From a virus, in IMG/VR virus record IMGVR_UViG_3300028829_003511, positions 1 to 31,014 of that record: a stretch of 31,014 nt of DNA. The stretch is one strand, 5' to 3'. A program made the translations under genes and the position numbers. Below the pieces are notes generated by a model, which saw nothing but the letters and a program-made list of their open reading frames with translations, searched no databases and had not been told where the DNA came from. Positions 15,393-23,568 of the stretch are shown here, piece by piece. Numbering within the stretch: the stretch's first letter is position 1; each line of letters starts with the position of its first letter.

Positions 15393-16346
15393 ATGAGTAT
15401 TCTGAAAGTAGCTGTTAAAGGTGATCGAGGACTTGGTGAATATGATGAATATGATGATGAAAAATCGGGTGGTGAAATTCTGATTCAGCAACCGAAGTTC
15501 ATCGAGATTCTTGAAACACCATCTCGGATTGAGGTTCATCTTCGCGGTGTCTTCTGTCCGCCGATGTATGTGTCAAAAGAGATCGCATATCTCTATCAGA
15601 TGAGCAAGAAGCATGATACTGTTATTGTGTATATTAACAGTATCGGTGGTGATGCAAGCCTGTTGTCTGAACTTGTTAGTGTTTTTCGTACATATAAATC
15701 TATCATTACTGTTGCGTCTGGTAATCTCGCATCAGCAGGATTTATGATGTTCGGTATTGGTGATGTTCGTGTTGTTCAGGATCATACATGGATGATGGCT
15801 CATCGTGAGTCATATGCGGCACCACCAAACAAAACCGAAAACCACCTCGACCTTGCGAATTACAATAAAGAACTGTATGGTAATTTGCTCGCAGATACAT
15901 GTGGTGATATTCTGACAGAAGAAGAGATCGAGCGTGCGACACGAACAGAGGTTTATATCACCGCCAACCAACTCATTGAACGCAAAGCTGCAATTTCATG
16001 GTCAGACTTCATGCAGGCGGAACAAAGAGAGATCGAACCTCGTAACATCGTTTCGGTTGATGGTGTCCCATTCCTGTTCAATGAAGAGGAACACACATTG
16101 ACGATGATTCAAAATATTGAGCTTGGTGAGACTTTCCCTGTTCATGATGTCATCTATCATATGGAATTCGTCAGTGAAGAAGAAGCTGAAAAAATGATGC
16201 AAGAATGTGTTGACATAGAAGAAACAACCGAGTATACTACACAGACTGAAGAATCAAGAGAAGGTTGTGTTGGTTGTGGAAACTGTAGCTGCAAAACCGA
16301 AAAAGAGACAGATGGAGGTTCGGAGGTACTTTCAGATCCTTCCTGA
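15393..16346 (+). CDS. ClpP-like serine protease with a cysteine-rich tail
   Basis: This protein is 317 residues from the ATG at 15393; the TTG at 15366 overlaps the VWA gene and is unlikely. The ClpP fold is clear: oxyanion strand INSIGGDA (82-89), nucleophile in NLASAGFMM (Ser114), and His137 in WMMAHRES. It is longer than bacterial ClpP (about 200 residues). The extra C-terminal part ends with a C-x2-C-x2-C-x-C cluster (292-300) that could bind metal. It may be a self-acting protease, a partner of host Clp ATPases, or less likely a head-maturation protease that cuts the leaders of the island proteins. Its place after the MoxR-VWA pair suggests a joint proteostasis unit. Confidence 0.8.
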   Translation: MSILKVAVKGDRGLGEYDEYDDEKSGGEILIQQPKFIEILETPSRIEVHLRGVFCPPMYVSKEIAYLYQMSKKHDTVIVYINSIGGDASLLSELVSVFRTYKSIITVASGNLASAGFMMFGIGDVRVVQDHTWMMAHRESYAAPPNKTENHLDLANYNKELYGNLLADTCGDILTEEEIERATRTEVYITANQLIERKAAISWSDFMQAEQREIEPRNIVSVDGVPFLFNEEEHTLTMIQNIELGETFPVHDVIYHMEFVSEEEAEKMMQECVDIEETTEYTTQTEESREGCVGCGNCSCKTEKETDGGSEVLSDPS

Positions 16347-16725
16347 AAACCTAGATGAAGATTCTGTTGGTCTTGAGGTGATGGTTGGTCTTGCTGAGGC
16401 AGGATCAGCCACAAAGAAAGGTGTTATACACAAGTTTGATGAAAATAAGATCTGGATAAAATTTGGTGAAGGAAAACCCAAACCTTTTAAATATGATCCA
16501 GACGATATTCTTCTTTGTGTATATCAGTTTGAAAAGGGTATAGAGTACAGAAGCAAACTGCCGGAAGAGGTTGAATATGAAAAACAGTTAGCAGAAGAAC
16601 GAAGAAAAGAGTTGCTTGAGAAAAAAGAATCTGTTAAAATTGAACAAGCTCCTGTTAAGAAACCAAGAAAGACACGTTCTGACAAGGGCAAACCGCGAAA
16701 AAGAAAACCCAAAACAACATCATAA
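16312..16725 (+). CDS. Hypothetical protein with a basic tail
   Basis: This protein is 137 residues from the ATG at 16312, which overlaps the protease gene by 35 bases; the ribosome site is weak, and a start at 16381 cannot be excluded. Residues about 25-70 form a short beta domain (KKGVIHKFDENKIWIKF). It is followed by a charged helix and a strongly basic end (KKPRKTRSDKGKPRKRK) that could bind nucleic acid. No family is recognised. Confidence 0.55.
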   Translation: MEVRRYFQILPENLDEDSVGLEVMVGLAEAGSATKKGVIHKFDENKIWIKFGEGKPKPFKYDPDDILLCVYQFEKGIEYRSKLPEEVEYEKQLAEERRKELLEKKESVKIEQAPVKKPRKTRSDKGKPRKRKPKTTS

Positions 16726-16738
16726 GTGAGAAATTGTA

Positions 16739-17005
16739 ATGGCAAATCTGAACCCGAAAGACTTCAAAGCGAAAAAGTCCGGTACATACTACAAGTCACC
16801 TCTGGAAGGAAAGTTCAAAAAGGCGATGTACATGCTGCGCGGCAAGCATAGTATCATCGAGACTGGGGATCAAATCGATCTTGCATATGCGATCAATAAG
16901 GTGAAACAATATGGTTTCAACTTCTTCCCAAACATGTACATCTATGATGAGATTCAACTGATTTGGGATATGGCTGTGAAATACAATGATGGTAAAGTTA
17001 GTTAA
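16739..17005 (+). CDS. Hypothetical small protein
   Basis: This 88-residue protein has GTGAG upstream of the ATG. It is basic at the N-terminus and aromatic-rich toward the end (YGFNFFPNMYIYDEIQLIW). I do not recognise it. It sits between the basic-tail protein and the DsbA-like gene, a place where T4 relatives carry late-transcription factors, but no similarity to gp33 was seen. Confidence 0.6.
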   Translation: MANLNPKDFKAKKSGTYYKSPLEGKFKKAMYMLRGKHSIIETGDQIDLAYAINKVKQYGFNFFPNMYIYDEIQLIWDMAVKYNDGKVS

Positions 17006-17019
17006 GGGGGTATATAGAG

Positions 17020-17295
17020 ATGGTAGAACAACTGACACAATCAGAACTGGTTAAACTGGATGGTATGGTTCGTGAGGCGGTAGACTCAAAGTATCGCCAA
17101 CAGGCAGAAGTGGATTTCCGTAAAGAAGTTGCCGAAAATGCTAAAGAGACATTCGGGATGGCTTCTTCTTTCTTCAATGATCTTGTCAACGAGCGTTATA
17201 ATGAGAAGCTGACGGAGATCATCAACAAGAAACAAGAAATCATTGATCTGAATGATGAGATCATGGAAGCTGTTAGAAAGAACAAGAATCCTTGA
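17020..17295 (+). CDS. dsbA: DsbA-like double-stranded DNA-binding protein
   Basis: This 91-residue helical protein is the same size as T4 DsbA (89). The pattern VREAVDSKYRQQAE, then DFRKEVAENAKETFG, FFNDLVNERYNEK and a final glutamate-rich helix IIDLNDEI follows the T4 protein closely. In T4, DsbA binds double-stranded DNA and has been linked to late-gene transcription. A GGGGG ribosome site precedes the ATG. The stop codon overlaps the -35 box of the DNA polymerase promoter, so the operon ends here or reads on through the polymerase leader. Confidence 0.6.
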   Translation: MVEQLTQSELVKLDGMVREAVDSKYRQQAEVDFRKEVAENAKETFGMASSFFNDLVNERYNEKLTEIINKKQEIIDLNDEIMEAVRKNKNP

Positions 17296-17321
17296 CAACC
17301 GCTTGAAATGAATCATATAAT
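17292..17321 (+). promoter_or_regulatory. Consensus sigma70 promoter for DNA polymerase
   Basis: TTGACA (17292-17297), an 18-base spacer and TATAAT (17316-17321) are perfect boxes; only the spacer is one base longer than ideal. The expected start is near 17328, about 40 bases before the polymerase ATG. The -35 box overlaps the dsbA stop codon. Confidence 0.85.
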
Positions 17322-17343
17322 ATACCCTCTAAGTGAGGGTATA
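17321..17343 (+). other. Inverted repeat over the polymerase transcription start
   Basis: A perfect 9-bp stem (TATACCCTC with GAGGGTATA, 17321-17329 and 17335-17343) with a 5-base loop directly abuts the -10 box, followed by only a short T run. In read-through RNA from upstream it could act as a weak terminator or processing site. In DNA it could be an operator. A transcript starting at 17328 would lack most of the 5' arm. Confidence 0.7.
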
Positions 17344-17367
17344 TTTGTTTATAGAGGACACGGGAAT

Positions 17368-19089
17368 ATGGATTATAGTTATATTGATGTCACGGACAAC
17401 AAAGAAAATGTCGTTGTTTGGTGTCGTGACATGTCGGGAACACTCATAAAGAAAGAACACCCGATAGAAGAGTTTCTGTACTGTTTCACTATCTCAAATA
17501 CGGGGGAGACCGAATACAAAGACATTTATGGGGCACCTCTGAGGAAAGTCACATTCAACGACAAATGGGAAATGCGGGACTATAGCAAGACTCATGACGG
17601 TTTATGTGAGTCTGACGTACAACCATCATACAAGGCTCTGCTGGACATGTTTGCCGAAGCTCCTACGAATGCCCCATATAATGTTCTCTATTATGATATT
17701 GAGAACGACTTTGACCTTTCGGATGGACGTGGATATCCACTACCCAGCAACCCGTTCGCACCAATTAACAGCTTCCAATTTTACGACTCGAACACCAAGA
17801 CGTATGGGGTTGTGTATGTCTGTGACAAGCCGTTTAAAAAGACCGTAGACCCAGACGGTGATGATGTTGAATTTATCAAGTGTAAAGATGAGCGAGAGCT
17901 TATCCTGACGGTTGCGAACCTCCTTGATGTGCTTGATGTTGATATCATGACTGGGTGGAACGTTGATGGATATGACTTACCGATGATCATGGCACGGGCG
18001 TCAATTCTGTTTGGTGAGAGTCAGGCAAAGACCATGTTTTGCCGTAACGGGTTTCCTGCAAGGAAGAGGGAATATGTTGATGACTTCGGTGGGGATGCTG
18101 TTAAGTGGACATTGGTTGGACGCCAGCACCTCGATATGATGGAACTCTACAAGAAGTTCATTCCATCTGAGAAGAAGTCTTTCAGTCTGTCGAATGTGTG
18201 TAAGGAAGACCTTGGGGTTGATAAGGTCAACTATGATGGTGACCTCGGTGAACTTTATAGGACGAACCCAGACAAGTTTTTTGAATATGCTTTCTGGGAT
18301 GCTAAACTACTTAGGATGTTGGACGAGAAACATGAAATCATCCGTTTGGCTGTGACACTGGCACGTATGAACTGTGTGAAACCCTCGGATGTAACCGGTG
18401 CAGTGAAACCCATTGAGTCAGGTATCATGAAATACGCACATAAAGACGGTATCAGATTGCCAGACAAGAAGGATAACAGTAAAGAGAAGTTCGAAGGTGC
18501 TATTGTATATGATACTATTGCAGGAAGACATGGTTGGGTATCCACTATTGACTTGAACCAATTGTATCCAGCAACTCTTATGATGTTGGGACTGTCACCT
18601 GATACGATGATAATGGAACTTGACGACGGTTATGAAGGCTATGTCAAGGTTATGTCAAAGAGTGAAGAGGTTATCGGTGTGAAGATCTTGGATAGGGGAA
18701 TCGAGTCGGAACATGTTGAAGTGAAGGCGTCCGAGATTGAGTCTGTCATAAGAGAGAACGGGTATACCCTGTCTGCTGCTGGTATTGTGTTTAGTGGTAA
18801 GTTCGGTTTTCTCGCCAGTTATGTGAAATATGTAACAGATCAGAGGTCTGTCTATAAGAAGAAGATGAAAGAAGCGCTTAATGCCAATAATGAATATGAA
18901 TATGAGTTGAATAACCTATATCAGAAAGTTATTAAGATCCTTGCGAACTCAATCTATGGGTGCTCGGGTGAGGTGTCTTTCCGGTTGTTTGACTTACGTT
19001 TGAGTCGTAGTATAACATTGACAGCCCGAATCATTTCTAAATGGCAGGCATGGAAAGGTAATGATGTCATAAATTTGTTGAAAGGGTAA
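17368..19089 (+). CDS. 43: Family B DNA polymerase, N-terminal part (exonuclease, fingers, motifs A and B)
   Basis: This protein is 573 residues from the ATG at 17368, which has AGAGGA nine bases upstream; the frame also opens at 17308 but that lies inside the promoter. The exonuclease site is YYDIEND (Asp110, Glu112; T4 gp43 has 112 and 114, which supports this start), GWNVDGYDLPM and YAFWDAKLL. Polymerase motif A is TIDLNQLYPAT (Asp395) and motif B is KILANSIYG. The frame ends at LLKG, before motif C. The missing palm is in the next frame, so the product alone should keep proofreading but not synthesis. Confidence 0.92.
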   Translation: MDYSYIDVTDNKENVVVWCRDMSGTLIKKEHPIEEFLYCFTISNTGETEYKDIYGAPLRKVTFNDKWEMRDYSKTHDGLCESDVQPSYKALLDMFAEAPTNAPYNVLYYDIENDFDLSDGRGYPLPSNPFAPINSFQFYDSNTKTYGVVYVCDKPFKKTVDPDGDDVEFIKCKDERELILTVANLLDVLDVDIMTGWNVDGYDLPMIMARASILFGESQAKTMFCRNGFPARKREYVDDFGGDAVKWTLVGRQHLDMMELYKKFIPSEKKSFSLSNVCKEDLGVDKVNYDGDLGELYRTNPDKFFEYAFWDAKLLRMLDEKHEIIRLAVTLARMNCVKPSDVTGAVKPIESGIMKYAHKDGIRLPDKKDNSKEKFEGAIVYDTIAGRHGWVSTIDLNQLYPATLMMLGLSPDTMIMELDDGYEGYVKVMSKSEEVIGVKILDRGIESEHVEVKASEIESVIRENGYTLSAAGIVFSGKFGFLASYVKYVTDQRSVYKKKMKEALNANNEYEYELNNLYQKVIKILANSIYGCSGEVSFRLFDLRLSRSITLTARIISKWQAWKGNDVINLLKG

Positions 19090-19096
19090 AGAAGAT

Positions 19097-20017
19097 ATGG
19101 TATATGAAGATTTTAGAGAAGACCAGAAGAAACCCAATACCTGTTGGTGTTGGGTTCCATATGAGGTTGGTGGGTTTTCATGGGAAGAAGCGTGGTTGAA
19201 CAATGTTGTGGCTGGTGACACCGACTCTGCCATGTTCTCACTGTCATCACTGTTTGATGATGACCATTCTGATATTGATGAGGTGGTAGAAGTTGCGGAT
19301 GCTATTGGGGAAATAGCGAACGACTCATTTTCAGATTTTTGTAAATTTGCATTTAACTGCCCAGACGACAGAACGTTTTTCATCAAGACGGAACGTGAGG
19401 TGGTATCGGATAAATCCCTGTTTCTGTCTAAGAAACGATATATAATGCATATCGTCGATAACGAGGGTGAGCGATGTGACAAGTTGAAGATACAAGGTGT
19501 CGAACTCAAAAAATCAGATACATCCATCGCCGTCAAGGACATGCTCAATGAGCTTGTTATGATGATATTGGACAATAAGGGAATGGCCGATGTTGTGGGT
19601 CGTGTGTCTCAGATGCGGAACGAGTTTAAGAAACGAACGGTACATGAGATTGCTGTTCCGTGTAACACAAAGACACTGACAAAAGTTCAAAAAGGTTATG
19701 AGGTGACTGGGAGCCTCAAAGGTGCTCATTATTCGGCCAAGTCTGCATTTTGGTGGAATAAGATGAAAACCCCACAAGACCAAGAGGTATTCGCTGGGCA
19801 GAAAGTCGGTCTTGTGTATGTTAACCACCCAAAATTTGATAGCATCGGGTTCCCAATTGACCTTGAGACCCTGCCTGAGTGGTTCACCAGTATCCCTATT
19901 GATTACAATACTATGTGGGAGAAGGCATATAAAAAGTTGACAAACTATCTCAAGGCTGTAGAATGGGATATAGAATCTCGTAGAGAGAACAAGAAGAAAG
20001 AACTATTTGGATTTTAA
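19097..20017 (+). CDS. 43: Family B DNA polymerase, C-terminal part (motif C and thumb)
   Basis: This 306-residue protein supplies motif C (AGDTDS, Asp41 and Asp43), the KKRYIM motif, a KIQGVELKKSDTS stretch like that of T4 gp43, and a C-terminal LFGF resembling the clamp-binding end of T4 polymerase. It starts 7 bases after the first part stops, in the +1 frame. That frame is already open from 19082, so a single base change or a +1 ribosomal shift would give a joined protein of about 880 residues (T4: 898). Residues 1-35 lack a counterpart in T4, so the break lies in an expanded loop. A two-subunit polymerase, as known in some T4-related Aeromonas phages, is also possible. Confidence 0.9.
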   Translation: MVYEDFREDQKKPNTCWCWVPYEVGGFSWEEAWLNNVVAGDTDSAMFSLSSLFDDDHSDIDEVVEVADAIGEIANDSFSDFCKFAFNCPDDRTFFIKTEREVVSDKSLFLSKKRYIMHIVDNEGERCDKLKIQGVELKKSDTSIAVKDMLNELVMMILDNKGMADVVGRVSQMRNEFKKRTVHEIAVPCNTKTLTKVQKGYEVTGSLKGAHYSAKSAFWWNKMKTPQDQEVFAGQKVGLVYVNHPKFDSIGFPIDLETLPEWFTSIPIDYNTMWEKAYKKLTNYLKAVEWDIESRRENKKKELFGF

Positions 20018-20032
20018 TGGACGGTTTAAAAT

Positions 20033-22084
20033 ATGTTTAATATTGTTGGCGTCAAAGGCGCAAAAACGGCTGTATCAAAAGAAGCATGTCACTACGTATA
20101 TCTCGTTGATTGCTCATATAGCATGAGTGGTGACCTTGAAAATATCCGTGATCATCTGAAAACGATCATGATGAATCTTGTGTCGGAAGATGACCGGCTT
20201 AGTGTTGTTTACTTCTCTGGTAAGGGGCAGGTTGGTACTGTCTTTGAGAATGTCCAAATCAACGAACATACCGTGTCATTGCAGAACAGTGTCATCGATT
20301 CAAACCTTAAACCGATTGGCATGACGTGTTTCAAAGATGCGCTTGATTATGCCATTGGTGTTTCTGAGAGAGACGGCAGTCCCATCACAAAATGTCTCGT
20401 GATGTTGACTGATGGCTACGATAACCAATCTGGTAAAGACGTTGTTCGGGATACGGCACAGACCGCAGCTCAACACTTCGACTCTATCGCATTCTTGGAA
20501 TATGGGTGGTATGCAGACCGTGAACTACTTTCTGAACTAGCTCATAAAGTTGGTGGTGCACATGTATTTTCTGAGGGACACACCCAATACAATAAGGCGA
20601 TTGAAACCTCTTTTAAATCAGCCCCTCGTGAGAAGATGGTAGAAATTCCTGTTGGTGAACTCAAATGTGATATTGTATACATCCACAACGGTATGATCAA
20701 GATCACGTCGGTGTCAAACGGTGTTATAAAAGTACCGGAGACACTGCACTGGTTCTATCAAATCATGCCAGACGAACACATTCCTGAACATGCCGGTGAA
20801 AACCAGCTTTATATGATGCTGTATTACGCTGTGTCTGTTGGTAATGATGAGCTGTGTTGGGATGTTCTGAAACGTCTAGGTGATGTTTGTCTAATTGACG
20901 AATATACGAATGCATTCACAAAACAAGAACTTACAGAGTTCAAGGATCATGTCGAAACATGTGTTTTCGATGTTGATGCTAGGTTTGTTGATGGGGTGGA
21001 CCATGACAAAGTACCATCGAAAGACTGTTTGACGGTTGTTGATGTAATTGAACATCTGTCTACTACCGGTGCCGAGATGATCACAGATTCTCCATATTTC
21101 TCTTACAATCGCATTGGGCGAAAGAAAAAAGAAGAAGAAGGAGAACTCCCACGCTTCACGAAAGCACCAAAATCTGCATTCTCTATGACAAACATTGTAT
21201 ACAACAAGTCTCGACCAAATGTAAGTGTTCAGGTCACCGTTGATGGAACTGTTGAAGTACCGGAGAATGAGTTCGGGGTTCAGTATGTACCGAGTAAGAT
21301 CATTCGGAATTATGCTATCATCCGTGATGGTATTTTGAACATGAGCGATTTACCTGTTGTGATCAATGATGAATGTGTTGATTGGTTGAACGAAAATGAT
21401 GTAAAATACACACCAATCAGTGAAAATGGTGGTGAACACTACGTCGTTGTTCATCTTAACACGCTACCGGTTATCAACCGTGCAAGTGTTGAAAATATTA
21501 ACCTTGAGGATTTCAAGAATCTCATTGGTAAACAGCAGGAGCTACAGGCAATCCTTAAAGCCGCGAACCACAAGATGGTAGAGCTGAATGGTGATGATCG
21601 AGGTAAGACCGAAGGACTTAAAGAGGTTTACGGAGTAGATGCTGCGAAATGGTTGTCAAGTATCGGTGTTCGTGATTACGGTTTTTCGCCGAAGGTCAAG
21701 TCACAAGACGTAGAAGATGTGTATGTGTCCATTGAGGTGAATACCAAGATTAAAGGTTTGAGTTCACTGCCTTCATTCAATGCACTCAACAAGAAGATCG
21801 ACGGCGACAAGAAACTCAACATTGCAGATAAAACTCTGCGGCACGGAGTTTATGCGGTGAAAGCTCTCATGGAGATTAACGACGACAACATTTACAACGT
21901 TGTCACCAGTACGAAGGCGGCGTTGAGAAATGTCAACGTTCAACTGGCGAAATACATTTATGCACTTGTACTGGGTCGTAAGTGGTTCGATGGACAGGAT
22001 GAACCGTTTGAGACTCCTATTACCATCTTCGGAGAAGAAAGTACGTTAACCGTTTCTAAAGATCGAAAAGAAGTAAAAATTTAA
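20033..22084 (+). CDS. Large VWA-domain protein
   Basis: This 683-residue protein has an N-terminal VWA domain (about 20-210) with a complete metal-binding site: DCSYSMS (26-32), GMTCF and LTDGYDN. The remaining 470 residues are not recognised; residues about 360-380 carry a basic and acidic patch (RKKKEEEGE), and there are mixed alpha/beta regions after it. VWA domains mediate metal-dependent protein contacts. It could be a second partner for the MoxR ATPase encoded 6 kb upstream or a separate scaffold. It follows the polymerase by 15 bases and ends at a hairpin. Confidence 0.75.
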   Translation: MFNIVGVKGAKTAVSKEACHYVYLVDCSYSMSGDLENIRDHLKTIMMNLVSEDDRLSVVYFSGKGQVGTVFENVQINEHTVSLQNSVIDSNLKPIGMTCFKDALDYAIGVSERDGSPITKCLVMLTDGYDNQSGKDVVRDTAQTAAQHFDSIAFLEYGWYADRELLSELAHKVGGAHVFSEGHTQYNKAIETSFKSAPREKMVEIPVGELKCDIVYIHNGMIKITSVSNGVIKVPETLHWFYQIMPDEHIPEHAGENQLYMMLYYAVSVGNDELCWDVLKRLGDVCLIDEYTNAFTKQELTEFKDHVETCVFDVDARFVDGVDHDKVPSKDCLTVVDVIEHLSTTGAEMITDSPYFSYNRIGRKKKEEEGELPRFTKAPKSAFSMTNIVYNKSRPNVSVQVTVDGTVEVPENEFGVQYVPSKIIRNYAIIRDGILNMSDLPVVINDECVDWLNENDVKYTPISENGGEHYVVVHLNTLPVINRASVENINLEDFKNLIGKQQELQAILKAANHKMVELNGDDRGKTEGLKEVYGVDAAKWLSSIGVRDYGFSPKVKSQDVEDVYVSIEVNTKIKGLSSLPSFNALNKKIDGDKKLNIADKTLRHGVYAVKALMEINDDNIYNVVTSTKAALRNVNVQLAKYIYALVLGRKWFDGQDEPFETPITIFGEESTLTVSKDRKEVKI

Positions 22085-22088
22085 TGGG

Positions 22089-22109
22089 AGGGGTGAATTA
22101 TTCACCCCT
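22089..22109 (+). terminator. Hairpin with weak T run
   Basis: A perfect 9-bp stem (AGGGGTGAA with TTCACCCCT, loop TTA) lies just after the VWA gene. Few T follow, so it is either a weak terminator or an RNA-end stabiliser before the ligase gene. Confidence 0.5.
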
Positions 22110-22129
22110 TAGTTTCGGGAACTGATAAT

Positions 22130-23518
22130 ATGTTTCAAGTGATTGATGAGATCATTACCGATCTCAAAAACATTAGCAAAACAACAGAAAAAGTGAAATA
22201 CATCGCCAGCCTTGGTGACGAAGAAAAGCGAGCATTCTCATCTTATTGCCATGTTGTTCTTGACACGACGTTTTTACAGTATAATGTGTCGGAGTCGTGG
22301 TTGAAGAAACAAGACATACCGTCCTCAGATGAAGTAGAATTGGATTTCAAAGAAACCATTGACTACTTTCTTGCGATGGGCGTTACCTCTGGTTTTAACA
22401 ATAACACCGAGAAGGAAAAATTGCTTGGGATCTTCGGTAGTCTGCCTGAGAAGTATCATCACATAATCCATAGCATAATCAACCGAAAAATGCGGTGTGG
22501 TGTGTCTGTCAATACCATCAATAAGGCGGTTGGGGAAGAGGTCGTCTTCATCCCTCCATATATGCGTTGTGATAAGTTGACAGAAAGAACGTTTAACAAA
22601 ATCGGTGATACCTTTATGGTCCAACCAAAGGTCGATGGTCTTTTCGTTAATATGGTCATTCATCCTAATGATGGTATTTGGTTTTTCACACGGCAATGGA
22701 AAGATATTACAGAAAAAGTCATTGACCGAGAACGACATGACGACCTTATTGAGGCATACAATGCGGTTGGCATCAAGCACCCAGTCGTTATTCATGGTGA
22801 ACTGATCGTAATGGACGATGACAGGGTTTTGCCTCGTGAAGAGGGTAATGGGTATATCAATTCCGATAACCCCGACAAGGACCGGCTTCACCTCGTTGCG
22901 TGGGATTGTGTACCTTTGGATGACTTTTTCAATAAGAAGTCAGAAGAACCGTACAAGAAAAGATTACAGATGCTTGGTCATGTATTTGCACAGGCGAAGT
23001 TCTTTCACAGTGGGATGGAAGTAATCAAGACCATTGAGTGTTCAACGATAGAAGAGGTTAAGGAAAACTTTCAGGAGATCGTAAAAACCGGTGGTGAAGG
23101 GCTTGTCATTAAGAAAATTGATGGCATGTGGAAACATGGTACATCGAGAGAACAACTCAAGGTTAAGGTAGCTGTTGACTGTGACCTAAAAATTGTTGAA
23201 TGGAAAGAAGGGCTGGGCAAATATTCCGGTATGGTAGGTTCTATACGGGTACAGTCTTCTGATGGTATCATTGACACATGGGTCGGGTCGGGACTATCGG
23301 ATGATATCAGAAAGAAAACCAAAATCTTTGATGATGCAATCGAGTCTTCTAAGATTGTCTGTGTTCGGTATAATGATGTTGTTGAGAGTGAAAATGCGGA
23401 TAGGGTTGGTTTGAAATCACTGTACTTGCCACGTTTTATTGAAATTCGTGAGGATAAGACGGAAGCAGATAGTTTCCAGAGAGTGGTTGCTCAATTGGAG
23501 CAAATCGACCTGTTTTGA
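22130..23518 (+). CDS. 30: ATP-dependent DNA ligase
   Basis: This 462-residue enzyme seals nicks in phage DNA and joins Okazaki fragments. Motif I is QPKVDGLF, with Lys167 as the AMP-accepting residue (T4 gp30: Lys159). Motif III is VIHGELIV, motif IV GGEGLVIKK, and motif V QLKVKVAVDCDLKIV, followed by an OB-fold region. The overall length is near that of T4 ligase (487). The ATG at 22130 has no strong ribosome site, so translation may depend on the leader structure upstream. Placement beside DNA polymerase fits a replication unit. Confidence 0.92.
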   Translation: MFQVIDEIITDLKNISKTTEKVKYIASLGDEEKRAFSSYCHVVLDTTFLQYNVSESWLKKQDIPSSDEVELDFKETIDYFLAMGVTSGFNNNTEKEKLLGIFGSLPEKYHHIIHSIINRKMRCGVSVNTINKAVGEEVVFIPPYMRCDKLTERTFNKIGDTFMVQPKVDGLFVNMVIHPNDGIWFFTRQWKDITEKVIDRERHDDLIEAYNAVGIKHPVVIHGELIVMDDDRVLPREEGNGYINSDNPDKDRLHLVAWDCVPLDDFFNKKSEEPYKKRLQMLGHVFAQAKFFHSGMEVIKTIECSTIEEVKENFQEIVKTGGEGLVIKKIDGMWKHGTSREQLKVKVAVDCDLKIVEWKEGLGKYSGMVGSIRVQSSDGIIDTWVGSGLSDDIRKKTKIFDDAIESSKIVCVRYNDVVESENADRVGLKSLYLPRFIEIREDKTEADSFQRVVAQLEQIDLF

Positions 23519-23524
23519 TGGAGG

Positions 23525-23532
23525 TATAAATA
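23525..23532 (+). promoter_or_regulatory. T4-type late promoter
   Basis: TATAAATA is a perfect match to the T4 late box recognised by the gp55 sigma-like factor. It lies in the short gap after ligase and about 37 bases before the glutaredoxin start. It was the only perfect copy I noticed in an intergenic gap of this window. Confidence 0.65.
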
Positions 23533-23568
23533 ATTGCACTTACTTGATGTTACCTTGATGGAGTTGTG

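Noticed and set aside
17308-17367. Extended polymerase start at 17308
   Set aside because: That codon lies within the promoter spacer; the ATG at 17368 has a ribosome site and places the exonuclease residues at T4-like positions.
19060-19130. Split intein or group I intron at the polymerase break
   Set aside because: Only 7 bases separate the frames, and neither part has splicing-block residues at its end.
18994-19575. Minus-strand open frame crossing the polymerase break
   Set aside because: I considered whether a gene in the break explains the split, but the frame is serine-rich shadow sequence antisense to motifs B and C.
22101-22129. Promoter TTCACC-17-GATAAT before DNA ligase
   Set aside because: The -10 box touches the ligase ATG, so RNA would start inside the gene; the -35 match is poor.
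22325-22891. Minus-strand open frame of 188 codons
   Set aside because: It is antisense to the clear DNA ligase gene and shows no protein-like motif.
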